The notes: a model not told the origin generated them from the letters alone. A stretch of 64,000 nt of DNA from Arion vulgaris (GCA_020796225.1 CM036753.1:8078501-8142500), one strand, 5' to 3'. Shown: positions 10,441 through 21,129, counted from the first letter of the stretch. Program-made: numbers and translations.

Positions 10441-11114
10441 CTACGTAATTCTTATTGATAACTCAACTTTATAGAATTGAAACATGTCAACATCAAAACT
10501 AATAGACTTTTGTCATAACATATTTTTGTGAAGATCCATGAGCTCCGACGCTAGTCGACACGGCTCACGATAATTATGTGTTACGACAAAAAGGTTCACA
10601 AAATAACTAATGAGAAAATCTATTTTTATGAACAATTATAAATTTGGACTATTCTGCCATTAATGTCAGCTTGAATCTCTGATCTAATTACTCCCCAAAT
10701 TCAAGCGGTAGTTCTGTGACTAACTAAAGCTCAGGTTGAGACGACAGCGGCTCCAACAAGCGGAAGTTCGGCCAGCTTCTTAAGCTCATGTCCGACTTAC
10801 TCAAGCGCGTATTAATAAATTGATGACCCATATAGCTTAGCGCACCAGGAATGACTCACAGAATGTAGTTACTTCTTAAAGCATGACTTTTTAGTGATTC
10901 TGTCGATCAAAGTTGAATGTTAGAAATTATACTGGAGGGTGGGAGGGCGGAGGAGGGGGTCCTGGGGTGTGGTTTGGAAGTTTCGAGAAAAAAATTTTAT
11001 TAGAATATAAGATACTGACCCTAGTCTTTGTTTAATCTGATCATAAAATCACACAAACACGATATAAATAGGACTTCTTCATCAGCAGTGAAAAATCAAG
11101 TACCATATAGCAAT
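10441..11114. other. Non-coding stretch
   Basis: Mostly AT-rich, with a G-rich patch near 10935-10975 (GGAGGGTGGGAGGGCGGAGG). No exon or named repeat was seen. Confidence 0.35.
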
Positions 11115-11360
11115 AGATGACTGAATGACAATCGTGGCATATCCTATACAGAACTTAGCCATCAACAACAGGAAACAAGGAGTCGATTTTCTAAGCACCA
11201 CTTATACGTTCAGTAGTTTGTAATTGCTTTCTGAACAGTGAGATCTATTTTTATCGTTCGTAAAAATCTACAGTAACTAATTTGCTTCCAAACTTTCCCG
11301 TCGCAGAATTTGAACCAGGTACGCTTGGGTAGTGATCGAGCTCACTAGCGCTTAAGCGAA
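11115..11360 (-). mobile_element. tRNA-derived SINE (family C)
   Basis: The reverse complement of family C: GGAGTCGATTTTCTAAGCAC, ACTTATACGTTCAGTAGTTT and TTTGAACCAGGTACGCTTGG occur in the expected order. Confidence 0.75.
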
Positions 11361-12235
11361 ACCAACTTTAGATAACTAGACCAGACAACTGACTCGGGAA
11401 TCCCTGACCTAGATCAGAAAGGGGTCGAAAAATAGTTGTTTGATAAAACACTGCAATCTTTTTTGCAATTTTACTCAATTCTGTGAATCTATCTTTAATT
11501 ATTGGTGAAAAATATTTATAATATTGACATTCCTTATTGTTAAACTTAACTTGTTGCATAATATAACTTTGATTTAGCATTTTGTGTTGATTGTAAGATG
11601 AATTCGTCTATATACAACAAAACTGGAATGAGAGATCACGTGGTGTAGTTTCGTCTGATTTCCCTTAATTCTTACCTGAGTCCGAAGGCCCATAAGTTTA
11701 TAGTTGGCTTTGGCTTAAGCTACAGACGCTCACAATAGGCAACTACCTTAGTATAATTGATTGAATCGTTGATTGATATGAACATCATTACACTACGGTT
11801 AATAACCATGTTGGTTCCTTTTTCGATGTCCTCAGAAAATTATATCCATACAGAAAATCTCCATGTACACAGCTTTTTATATTTGTCTTCATTAACATTA
11901 GGTTACTTTATCCAATCTCTTCTCTTTTGTCATCCTCTTGTCTCATTTGTCATTAACTGTGCTTGTTGTCCTAAGTGATGTAGCAAATTTCTGAAAATTT
12001 ACGTGAGTCTAATACTTCCTTCCGAAAAAAAACATAGAAAAAATGATACCACCGTTTTCTTGATCTTCAAAAGTTCAACGAAAGTTTCTAGAGGGATCTT
12101 TATGTTTTCTGTGCCTGTATATCCATCGATACCAATTTGTAATTGAAAAAAAAATACTCGCTTAATTCATTTGTCTTTTATTTTAGAAATAAAACAAGGC
12201 ACCAGTTGTCTTAAATTTTTTATAGCAATTTAAAA
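11361..12235. other. Non-coding stretch
   Basis: AT-rich intronic-looking DNA. A CAG/GTAAG-like donor occurs on the minus strand near 11677, but I could not build a convincing exon around it. Confidence 0.3.
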
Positions 12236-12239
12236 AGTT

Positions 12240-13266
12240 CTAAGAAGGCCAAAAAAAGTCATGAGAAACCACCAAGTTGGAGTCAATGTTTGTCCCATAC
12301 TAACCTGATGTTCACATACATTACAACCAAAGTCATGAGAAACCACTAAATTGGAGTCAATGTTTGCCCCATACTAACCTGATGTTCACATACATTACAA
12401 CCAAAGTCATGAGAAACCACTAAATTGGAGTCAATGTTTGCCCCATACTAACCTGATGTTCACATACATTACAACCAAAGTCACGAGAAACCACTAAATT
12501 GGAGTCAATGTTTGCCCCATACTAATCTGATGTTCACATACATTACAACCAAAGTCACGAGAAACCACTAAATTGGAGTCAATGTTTGCCCCATACTAAC
12601 CTGATGTTCACATACATTACAACCAAAGTCATGAGAAACCACAAATTGAGTCAATGTTTGCCCCATACTAACCTGATGTTCACATACATTACAACCAAAG
12701 TCACGAGAAACCACTAAATTGGAGTCAATGTTTGCCCCATACTAACCTGATGTTCACATACATTACAACCAAAGTCATGAGAAACCACTAAATTGGAGTC
12801 AATGTTTGTCCCATACTAACCTGATGTTCACATACATTACAACCAAAGTCATGAGAAACCACTAAATTGGAGTCAATGTTTGTCCCATACTAACCTGATG
12901 TTCACATACATTACAACCAAAGTCAGAAATCCACTAAATTGGAGTCAATGTTTGCCCCATACTAACACTGATGTTCACACATTACAACCAAAGTCAGAGA
13001 AACCATAAATTGGAGTCAATGTTTGCCCATACTAACCTGATGTTCAATAACATTCAACCAAAGTCACGAGAAACACTAAGTTGGAGTCAATGTTTCCCAT
13101 ACTAACCTGATGTTCACATCATTACAACCAAAGTAGAGAAACCACTAAATTGGATCAATGTTTAGCCATACAACCTGATGTTACATACATTACAACCAAA
13201 GTCAGAGAAACACTAAATTGAGTCAAATGTTACATACTAACCTGATGTTCACATACATTACAACCA
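12240..13266. repeat. 75-bp satellite array, about 13.5 copies
   Basis: The unit includes AAAGTCATGAGAAACCACTA, AATTGGAGTCAATGTTTG and ACCTGATGTTCACATACATT. Copies from 12240 to about 12910 are nearly uniform. Copies from about 12915 to 13266 carry many one- or two-base deletions. Confidence 0.97.
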
Positions 13267-13394
13267 ACTAAATTTCTTGTGATTACTTTGTTTAGAGTAA
13301 ACATAAGAAACATGTGTAAATAATAAATTCAGATGAAAACATATGTTTAAAATAATTTTAAAAAACTTATTTTTGAAAAACAGTATGAAAGATG

Positions 13395-14715
13395 TATCAA
13401 AGAATGTATAAAGAAATGTGATGAAAGAAATGTATAAAGAAATGTAATGAAAGAAATGTGATAAAGAAATGTATAAAGAAATGTGATAAAGAAATGTATG
13501 AAAGAAATGTGATAAAAGAAATGTAATAAAAGAAATGTAATAAAAGAAATGTAATGAAAGAAATGTATAAAGAAATGTATGAAAGAAATGTGATAAAGAA
13601 ATGATAAAGAAATGTAATAAAAGAAATGTAATAAAAGAAATGTGATGAAAGAAATATAAAAGAAATGTAATAAAGAAATGTGATAAAGAAATGTGATGAA
13701 AGAAATGTGATAAAGAAATGTAATGAAAAGAAAGGGTATAAAGAAATGTGATAAAGAAATGGGATGAAAAGAAATGTATGAAAGAAATGGATGAAAGAAA
13801 TGTATAAAAGAAATGTAATAAAGAAATGTGAGATGAGAAGAAATGTAATGAAAATGGAAATGGTAATAAGAAAGATAAGAATATGTGAATAAAGAAATGA
13901 AGTAAAGAAATAGAAATTAAAAGAAAGTATGGAATGTAAATGAAAGAAATGTAATAAAAGAAATGAATAAAAGAAAAGTGATGAAACAAGATGTATAAAG
14001 AAGTATGTAATAAAAGAAATGTAATAAAAGAAATGTAATAAAAGAAATGTAATAAAAGAAATGTAATGAAAGAAATGTAATAAAAGAAATGTAATAAAAG
14101 AAATGTAATAAAAGAAATGTAATGAAAGAAATGTAATAAAAGAAATGTAATAAAAGAAATGTAATAAAAGAAATGTAATGAAAGAAATGTGATAAAAGAA
14201 ATGTAATAAAAGAAATGTAATAAAAGAAATGGGATAAAAGAAATGTAATGAAAGAAATGTGATAAAAGAAATGTAATAAAAGAAATGTAATAAAAGAAAT
14301 GTGATGGAAGAAATGTAATGAAAGAAATGTAATGAAAGAAATGTAATAAAAGAAATGTAATAAAAGAAATGTAATGAAAGAAATGTAATAAAAGAAATGT
14401 AATAAAAGAAATGTAATAAAAGAAATGTAATAAAAGAAATGTAATGAAAGAAATGTAATGAAAGAAATGTGATGAAAGAAATGTGATGAAAGAAATGTAA
14501 TGAAAGAAATGTAATAAAAGAAATGTAATGAAAGAAATGTAATGAAAGAAATGTAATGAAAGAAATGTAATGAAAGAAATGTAATGAAAGAAATGTAATG
14601 AAAGAAATGTAATAAAAGAAATGTAATAAAAGAAATGTGATAAAAGAAATGTAATAAAAGAAATGTGACGAAAGAAATGTGATGAAAGAAATGTGATGAA
14701 AGAAATGTGATAAAG
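13395..14715. repeat. 14-bp minisatellite, about 90 copies
   Basis: Units alternate AAATGTAATAAAAG, AAATGTAATGAAAG and AAATGTGATAAAAG. The right part (about 14015-14700) is regular; the left part (about 13400-14010) has many small length changes. Neither 14 bp nor its variants create stops on the minus strand, so a 521-residue frame appears there. It is a repeat product, not a gene. Confidence 0.97.
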
Positions 14716-14819
14716 GGGAATTAAAAGAAGAAGAATCATGGTTTTATAACACATTAAACAGATAAAAACAGTATGGAATGGAACTGGTAGGAAAACAGTG
14801 ATCAGAATACTAATAGCAT

Positions 14820-15240
14820 GCATATTCTCAGTGGCAACGTATGGTGTGAAGCATAGACATTTAATAAGGCAGTGGAAAACATATATGTGCTTTTGAATCT
14901 AAGTGTTACAGAAGATTCCTCCGTATATCATGGACAGAGAAGAGAACAAATAGATATATCCAGAAAGAATGCAAAATCAAAGGGCTGGTTGGTGCTACAA
15001 ATAGGAATGAGAAATTTGAAGTATTTTGGACATACAATGAGACACAAAGTGCTGGAGAAGACCATCATAGAAAGAGGTACCCGGCAAAGAAGAGAAGAGG
15101 AAGACCACGGAGAAGACGTATTTATTATGTAACTGGTGATTTAAGCATTACGGCTGCAGAGAAACATCTGGCCTATGAGAAAGAAAAATTATGAAGGACT
15201 GTTAGGGTGGCAAAGTTATGCTCACGACAAGCTATTTGAT
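14820..15240 (+). mobile_element. LINE 3' fragment (family 3)
   Basis: The broken plus-strand frame gives IFSVATYGVK, IMDREENK-like pieces, then MRNLKYFGHTMRHKVLEKTI and IERGTRQRREEED, followed by ITAAEKHLAYEKE-like sequence. The same order occurs at 16245-17480 (-) and 50875-51130 (+). Confidence 0.75.
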
Positions 15241-15495
15241 GATATGATCTGTTATGTAGTATCAACTATTGATAACAAATATCTTTCACGTATTAGATTG
15301 AAACTATCTGTACCTTGTGTCTTACCTGTGTGTTACTTTAATGAAGTTAATTTATTCGATACTTTGGCAGTGCAGATTATCTATGTCTTTGTCTAAGCAA
15401 TCTTTATGCAAAACCTATATCCGTATTTATTCCAAAATTAATGGATTAATTAAAAGTTATTCTTTATTATTTTGATTTCTGTTCTAACATTATAG
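15240..15495. other. Non-coding, upstream of the candidate terminal exon
   Basis: AT-rich, ending in a branch-point and acceptor-like sequence at 15481-15495. If the exon call is right, this is intron. Confidence 0.3.
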
Positions 15496-15689
15496 GAAAA
15501 GAAGACAGTGTTCTCCACAATCAAATAACAAAAGTTGTCAAATATTTCAATGATAATCGTTCACATTACTTAGCCATTAACAACTGCATTGCTGGAGTCA
15601 TGATCCCCACGGGACATATCGGGGTTATAGTATTATCATTGATATCTATTGTTCTGGCTACGTGCGCTTTGCCACAATATCAGCATTGA
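15496..15689 (+). CDS. Candidate 3'-terminal exon with a C-terminal hydrophobic segment, family unknown
   Basis: Not recognised. Seen: a branch-point-like TTCTAAC and acceptor CATTATAG directly before 15496, then an open frame from phase 1 to TGA at 15687-15689. AATAAA follows at 15847-15852. The peptide runs KEDSVLHNQITKVVKYFNDN, then SHYLAINNCIAG, then the hydrophobic VIVLSLISIVLATCA, and ends LPQYQH. Such a tail could be a GPI-attachment signal or a membrane anchor. It reads on the plus strand, opposite to the Ig exons at 18.9-28.2 kb, so it would belong to another or overlapping gene. No upstream exon was identified. A chance open frame remains possible. Confidence 0.35.
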
Positions 15690-15846
15690 TACTGCAAATT
15701 CAAATTTAGAAAATTACGAGACAAATCTTATGACGAAAGCATTAACAAATGCAGTCAACATATTTAGAAGGGGATCAATTAGTCTTTAATTTGAAAGATA
15801 ACAACTAGCTATGATGTCATGTTATTTAGAGATGATATACAATAAC

Positions 15847-15852
15847 AATAAA
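15847..15852 (+). terminator. Candidate polyadenylation signal
   Basis: AATAAA lies 158 bases after the TGA of the candidate terminal exon, a plausible 3' UTR length. The motif is common in AT-rich DNA, so alone it is weak. Confidence 0.3.
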
Positions 15853-15946
15853 GAAATTTTTATGAACAGACGTGTCATTAGGGAACACTGAACGAAAGGT
15901 CTACAGAAACATGAAAAAGTTGAACAATATGGACAATACTAACCAT

Positions 15947-16110
15947 CAGTGGCGGCTCGTGATCATTTTTGTTGGTGGGGCTAGACAAAATTATCGGAAA
16001 AATAATGGCTTTGGGTTGTTATATTTTAATTTATAAAATAATAAATATACGTTACACATTATTTTTGGTGGGGCTCGGCCCCAGTGACCCTTAATGACGA
16101 GCCGCCACTG
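15947..16110. mobile_element. 164-bp hAT-type MITE with perfect 8-bp target duplication
   Basis: Terminal inverted repeats CAGTGGCGGCTCGTGATCA (left) and GACGAGCCGCCACTG (right). The flanks are CTAACCAT at 15939-15946 and CTAACCAT at 16111-16118, an exact 8-bp duplication as expected of hAT transposition. No ORF. A diverged copy in opposite orientation is at 20861-21021. Confidence 0.93.
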
Positions 16111-16244
16111 CTAACCATCATACAAGGAGAGATAGAATCAGCATTTTCCAGCTCAGAATACCATCGCTCAATAATTGCGTGAACATAACTCAACAACAAC
16201 AGCTGGCACTAGTAGATAACCACCTCTTATTCAGCCAAGAATTA

Positions 16245-17480
16245 TGTCATCATAATTCTTATTCAGCCAAGACTGATGTCATCATTAAATAGCTTGTCAC
16301 AAGCAGAACTTTGACACCCCAACAGTATCTCGGAATTTCTCTCTCATAAGCCAGATGTTCCGCCTCTGCAGCCGTCATACACAAATCATCAGTTACATTC
16401 TGAATCCATCTTCTCCGTGGTCTACCTCTTCTCCACTTAGCCTGGATTTCCCCTTCTATAATAGTTTTCTCCAACTCTTCATGTCTCTTTATATGTCCAA
16501 TATATACTGGTACTTCAATTTTCAAAACACGTAATCACAAAGTACTGTAGTTTTACAAAGTACAAAAACAATGACAAAATACAGCAACATTTCGACCAAC
16601 AAGGCCTTTATCAAGCAAACGAACAACAGGAGTGACAAATTTTAAAAAACAAATGGACGACCAAAAACAAACGTTTCTAATGAAAATCTAGAAATAAAAA
16701 CGAAAATCTGAGAATAAAAACGAATAACGAAATAAATGTAACACAATAAACACTAATAAAAACTAGAAATAGAAACGGAAGAGAAACAATGAAAAATCTA
16801 GTAAATATATAACTTGAATACATGCAACATATACCCATATAGATTACAAAGCATGGGAAGAGAAAGTACTAAGAAGAATAGGAATGTAATACGTTGAGCC
16901 CACGTGGTCGCAAGGTACCATACAAAGAAATCAACCGATTCTCCAGAGCAAATCGACTGCGATTCTCCAGAGCAAATCGACTGCGATCATCCGATGAACA
17001 CAATCGGATGGCTGTGACCTGGACATCTCAACTGCTGTTGTTCGTTTGCTTGATAAAGGCCTTGTTGGTCGAAATGTTGCTGTATTTTGTCATTGTTTTT
17101 GTAATTGTAAAACTACATACTTTGTGATTACGTGTTTTGACAATCGAATAGTTTTACTGCAGTCTCATCTATTTTTTTGAATACTTCAATTTTATTTTCT
17201 CATTCTTATTTGTAGCATTAGCCAGTTTTATTTGATTGTAAATTCTTCCTGGATAGATCTATTTGTTCTATTCTCTGTCCATGATATACGGAGCACACTT
17301 TTGTAACGCTTATATTTTAAAAAACATATCTGTTTTTCCACTTTCCACTCCATTCTTGACACCCATACCTTGCCACTGGGAATATGCATGCTCTTAGTAT
17401 CCTAATCTTGGTTTTTCTCCATTCCGTACTATTTTTAGTTGTTAAATTTTTTTGTAAGTATATGTTTGTTTTTCTTGTGA
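16245..17480 (-). mobile_element. LINE family 3 fragment split by a nested element
   Basis: The minus strand gives VYIGHIKRHEELEKTIIEGE, then RRGRPRRRWIQNVTDDL and MTAAEAEHLAYEREIPRY at the 3' side. At 17160-17480 the upstream part of the same element appears (VCSVYHGQRIEQIDLSRKN-like). The two parts are separated by the terminal-repeat element at 16526-17150. A short duplicated piece of target, TACTTCAATTTT, is present on both sides. Confidence 0.75.
16526..17150. mobile_element. Element with ~107-bp inverted ends, possibly Penelope-like
   Basis: Left end AAAACACGTAATCACAAAGT and right end CTTTGTGATTACGTGTTTTG are inverted copies. The match runs about 107 bp, through GTTTCGACC-type and AAGGCCTTTATCAAGCAAAC sequence. 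The arm at 17050-17075 (TTGATAAAGGCC, loop, GGTCGAAA) resembles a decayed hammerhead-ribozyme core of the kind known in Penelope-like terminal repeats. No reverse transcriptase is present. Other copies: 38395-38450 plus 40631-40990, with fragments at 60430-60545 and 21695-21805. The class is an inference. Confidence 0.55.
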
Positions 17481-17734
17481 TTTCCTTCCCCCATTTCCAT
17501 CTGTTGTTATCAGTGTCTGATGTGAGTTACACTAATGATGTTTCTCTAAAGCTAGATAAATAAATGAAACAATATAGAGAAGAAAATAACTGCTTATAAA
17601 CACATACAAATATAACTCGACTGCATTAGGCTGACACTTAAATGTCCAGTCGTTGTTGAATAATTCAAGAAGATGTGCATAACGATCTAGGCAAAAATAT
17701 AGGTAAACGTTTAAATATGTCAGATATATATAGA

Positions 17735-17980
17735 GATAAATATGGAGATGAATATGGAGATATATAGGAAGATATGCGTGTAGATGCATAGGGAGATGAA
17801 TGTGGAGATGCATGTGTAGATATATAGGAAGATATGCACGTAGATGCATGGGGAGATGAATGGGGAGATGAATGTGGAGATATATAGGAAGATATGCGTG
17901 TAGATATATGTCGAGATGCATGTGGAGATGAATGTGGAGATGCATGTGTAGATATATGTCGAGATGCATGTGGAGATCAG
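17735..17980. repeat. GATRTR-type minisatellite, left part
   Basis: Made of GGAGATGAATGT, GGAGATGCATGT, GTAGATATATAG and AAGATATGCGT units of about 12 bp. It continues at 18337-18555 and is interrupted by a LINE fragment. Confidence 0.9.
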
Positions 17981-18337
17981 TTATCAGTTATATGAGGACT
18001 ATCATCATAGCACTCCGGACATGTCCATAGGTGCTCCGATCTCCGTCTCAGCAAATCCAGCAGCGTCCAGCGACCCAACACGCCAGTTCGATGTTGATTA
18101 ATCAATCTCTTTGCATATTTAGTAAGTCGTTCTTTTCGGGCTGCACCAATATTGACACCCATCTCTTTCAATCTGGTCAGCGAGTGGGATTACAGCCCTG
18201 AAACTCCTCTGTTCGGAAAGACTCTCTCAATGCGTGAAGAATGTCACTTCGATTCATTACAGCTCCCTCTGATTTGTAGCTAAGCCAGCGTATCTATCAG
18301 CTCGTTCATTACCCCTAACTCCTGCGTGCCCAGGAGA
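17981..18337 (-). mobile_element. LINE RNase H/C-terminal fragment inserted in a minisatellite
   Basis: The minus strand encodes PGHAGVRGNERADRYAG (RNase H signature), then, after a shift, RLINQHRTGVLGRW and LLRRRSEHLWTCPECYDDSP. The fragment is bounded on both sides by the same minisatellite (GGAGAT at each edge), so it entered the array after it formed. It is the same family as 3450-4020. Confidence 0.8.
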
Positions 18338-18555
18338 TGAATGTGAGTATATGGAGATGCATGAGATATATGTCGAGATGTATGTGGAGATGAATGAGAT
18401 ATGGAAGATATGTATATGCATGGGAGAAGAATGGAGATATATGTGAAGATGCATGTGGAGATATATGAGATCATGTGGAGATACATGGGGAGATATATGG
18501 AGGTGCATGTCGATGTGTATGTCAAGGTGTATGTGGAAGTTATATGGGGGTGCAT
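18337..18555. repeat. GATRTR-type minisatellite, right part
   Basis: Continues the 17735-17980 array, with more length variation (GAGATGTATGTGGAGATG, GAAGATGCATGTGGAGAT). Confidence 0.85.
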
Positions 18556-18795
18556 TTCAATGGAATATCAAAACTGTCATAAACGATAGCGAGAGTGATA
18601 AAATTGACAACGGAATGTCAAAATTGTCCTCAAGTATAACAAGAATTATCAAATGTACACATTGTAAAATTTGTCATCAAGTAAAACGAGTTTTATAAAA
18701 ATCGGTAGTTAAAATTGCTGTTCAAGTCAACAACAAAATATAGACACCAGTCATGATATTAAAAGCGTGATATATAAATATGTGTGTAGAGAGGG

Positions 18796-18796
<1 letters not shown>

Positions 18797-18821
<25 letters not shown>
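18797..18821. repeat. (AG)n microsatellite
   Basis: An uninterrupted AG run about 120 bp beyond the donor of Ig exon 3, inside the following intron. Confidence 0.9.
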
Positions 18822-18826
<5 letters not shown>

Positions 18827-18942
18827 GACTGAATTATAGAAAACGATGATGGCAAACAAAAAAACCCAAGATAAAGAGAAAATAGAGAAAAGGTTACATA
18901 GAAATTACAAAGTAGAAAAAGTAAACTAGTGGACGCACTTAC

Positions 18943-19079
18943 CTAACACAATCAAGTTGATTGTTTTAACTTTGACCGGATTGGTGTTGATTTGACAGTT
19001 ATAAATGCCCTGGTCACTGTACCTAACGTCCCTAATGTGTAGGTTCCAGTCCCGGGTGAATGGTCTCTCAATACTTAGT
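18943..19079 (-). CDS. Ig V-set domain, exon 3 of 3
   Basis: A 137-bp exon closing the Ig domain. Seen: acceptor ACATTTTCAG before 19079 and donor TTAG/GTAAGTGC after 18943. Its first base A completes the arginine codon begun in exon 2, and it ends in phase 1. It encodes LSIERPFTRDWNLHIRDVRY, then SDQGIYNCQINTNPVKVK, then TINLIVL. DQGIYNC is the DxGxYxC motif of the F strand, and WNLHI supplies the E-strand leucine. With entry in phase 1 and exit in phase 1, the three exons form a symmetric Ig module, the usual arrangement for animal Ig domains. The next Ig domain was looked for at lower coordinates and not found. Confidence 0.88.
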
Positions 19080-19365
19080 CTGAAAATGTAAGTGCTTATA
19101 TAAAGTGACAAATTTATCCTGACAGACTAAAAGGTAAAGTTCAAGAGAAAGGTAATGACTTTTAGACGACTATGTATATTTTCGGGAAATTGGAAAAGTG
19201 ATTCTGTCCCTTATCGAAATATAGAGTCCATCGCAGATGTAAGGAAGATTCAAGCGGATTCCGTGATTACTCAAAGTTGTTATTTCAGTAAAAGTGATAA
19301 ATCAATCAAAAAGAGATTTAGTACAGTAAGTTATTATGTTATATAGTCATATACAGGTTTAGCTG

Positions 19366-19920
19366 TATTGTTTGCATGTCAATCAACATATGGCAGAGAG
19401 TAGTTTTCATGTCAATCAACATATGGCAGAGAATGATGATGATGCTCGTCCATCACGGTGATGATGACCACACAAATTTTCATCCAAGGGAATATAGTTG
19501 CGTTATGTTTGTCTGTGTGTGCGTAGATGACTAGTGAGCCCGATACGGGCTTGAAATGTTCGTGTACAGTGTGGACAAGGTATACTTGCACTTGTGGGAA
19601 GTTTTACTGCCTTTCTATTTTGACGTTTTTGTTCCATCACTGCTGTTCTACCTGCCTCGCAGGCCGAGGAACCGTGTCGAAGAAGTGTGGGCCAGGCTGA
19701 TCTGTCTTGAGCAACATTCTCCCAGTTGTTGACATCTATGTCAAAGGATTTCATCGAGTTCTTGAGTGTATCTTTGAATCGCTTTTTCTGACCACCCTGT
19801 GAGCGTTTACCGCTATGCAGCTCACCATAAAAGATGGTATGCAGAGAACGGTTTGCATGTCAACCAACATCTGGTAACAAATAGTTTGAAAGTCAATCAA
19901 CACATGGCAAAGAATAGTTG
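19366..19920. repeat. About 31-bp tandem repeat, split by a LINE
   Basis: Copies of GTCAATCAACATATGGCAGA lie at about 19378 and 19411, and diverged copies (GTCAACCAACATCTGGTAAC, GTCAATCAACACATGGCAAA) at about 19858-19915. The LINE fragment 19431-19840 sits between them. Confidence 0.75.
19431..19840 (-). mobile_element. LINE C-terminal fragment with a C2H2 zinc-finger tail (family 4)
   Basis: The minus strand encodes MKSFDIDVNNWENVAQDRSA and then CPHCTRTFQARIGLTSHLRT, a C2H2 finger. The tail is typical of a LINE group seen across animals. The 3' end is a GATGATGATG run at about 19433. It is not a host zinc-finger gene: the finger stands alone, and the related copy at 36865-37515 shows upstream LINE sequence. 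Confidence 0.75.
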
Positions 19921-20414
19921 AAATATCAAAGTAATTCTTACTAAGTATAGTAAAATAAAGTGACCGGAGAGGTCAGAGCCTCATGGCAGAGATGAAACAT
20001 AATGGTCAAAAATAGAAATTATATGTACAGAAACGTCTACAACAATGGATACAACAATATGTATTTATAGATCAGACGTTATGTACCTCTACACTGAAGA
20101 TCAGCTAATAAACCTGAAAGTCTGTCCTTTCCCTTCCATGATGATATAAATCGTTCTGCGCTCATTTATTCATGTTTCCTCAATTATATAACTGTTTTCC
20201 TCTGGCCTACATACTGTGAAACCTTTTCTTCAGCTTTCAACAAGATGTGTCAAATAACTTTATGTGCTCATCTATACTTGATGTCTCTTTATTTGATCGC
20301 CATCAACACTTTTCTCTACATTCCTAACTTTTCCATAACATTTTAATTTGCTTATGTGTGTATACACGTAATAAAAAATAGAAGAAGAAGAATTTATTGT
20401 AGCCTTTTCAGACT

Positions 20415-20670
20415 GTAGAGTATCGCCCGAGTGGTTACCGGGGCCCAAATTTAGGATGTCAAGAATAGAACCACTGTTACCTGCCACGCATGTCGTAAGA
20501 GGCGACTAAGGAGGTTTGGTTGAAATCGGATGCACGTCTCCTAAACGTGTAGAAGTCTATGCATTTAGGGGAACCAATTGCAACGTATACACGTTCTTGG
20601 CAAAGATCAGACATATCACAAAGAGTGATTAAAATTGGTCGTAAAGAACGAACGCAAGAAGAAGAAGAAT
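20415..20670 (+). mobile_element. SINE (family B) with conserved core and (AAG)n tail
   Basis: Order: GCCCGAGTGGTTACCGGGGC, AAGAATAGAACCACTGTTAC, GCATGTCGTAAGAGGCGACT, then GTATACACGTTCTTGGCAAA, AAAGAGTGATTAAAATTGG and a GAAGAAGAAG tail. Other copies: 38043-38303 (+) and 62265-62524 (-). Confidence 0.8.
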
Positions 20671-20860
20671 GTAGGGTATGAAAAGCCTGTCACGTCATAT
20701 TTCTAGCTCCTAGTTTTTGCGGAGGTAGGAAGGCCAATCCCTTTCCTCACGCGTGGAATATCGAGTGTGGGATTGATACGACCCTCTTTAGTCCGGGTCG
20801 ATAGACGAAGGCTTACGCATTGCGCTACTCCGTGCACCTGTGTCCCTGTAATACGCCATA

Positions 20861-21021
20861 CAGTGGCGGCTCATCATTAAGGGCCAGTGGGGCCGGGCCC
20901 CCCAAAAGTAATGTGAATCGTGTATTTATTATTAATAAATTAAAATATAACCTAACCCAAAACCATGATTTTTCTGAAAATGTGTGTTGGCCCCACCAAA
21001 AAAAATCAAGAGCCGCCACTG
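20861..21021. mobile_element. hAT-type MITE, second copy
   Basis: Ends CAGTGGCGGCTCATCATTA and AGAGCCGCCACTG. It is inverted relative to 15947-16110, and both share ATAAATTAAAATATAA-type centres and GGCCCCACC. The flanks CGCCATAC and CGCGATAC match at 7 of 8 positions if the element is taken to start one base later, consistent with an old 8-bp duplication. Confidence 0.82.
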
Positions 21022-21129
21022 CGCGATACTATTGTTAAGTTCACATCACAAGACGTTCAGTTTGTTTTTCATCTTCTTATTAATGCCAGCTGTAGTATTT
21101 AATAGTAGAGCATCTCTAGATTAAGCCAT

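Noticed and set aside
11660..11720. 44-bp minus-strand exon with a CAG/GTAAG donor
   Set aside because: The donor is good, but the peptide is short and unrecognisable and the acceptor is weak, so chance is likely.
13258..14823. 521-codon minus-strand frame rich in Phe, Ser, His and Ile
   Set aside because: It is the translation of a 14-bp minisatellite. The same pattern appears in every register.
19503..19754. Host C2H2 zinc-finger gene
   Set aside because: A single finger at the end of a LINE C-terminal segment, with a related LINE copy at 36840-37515.
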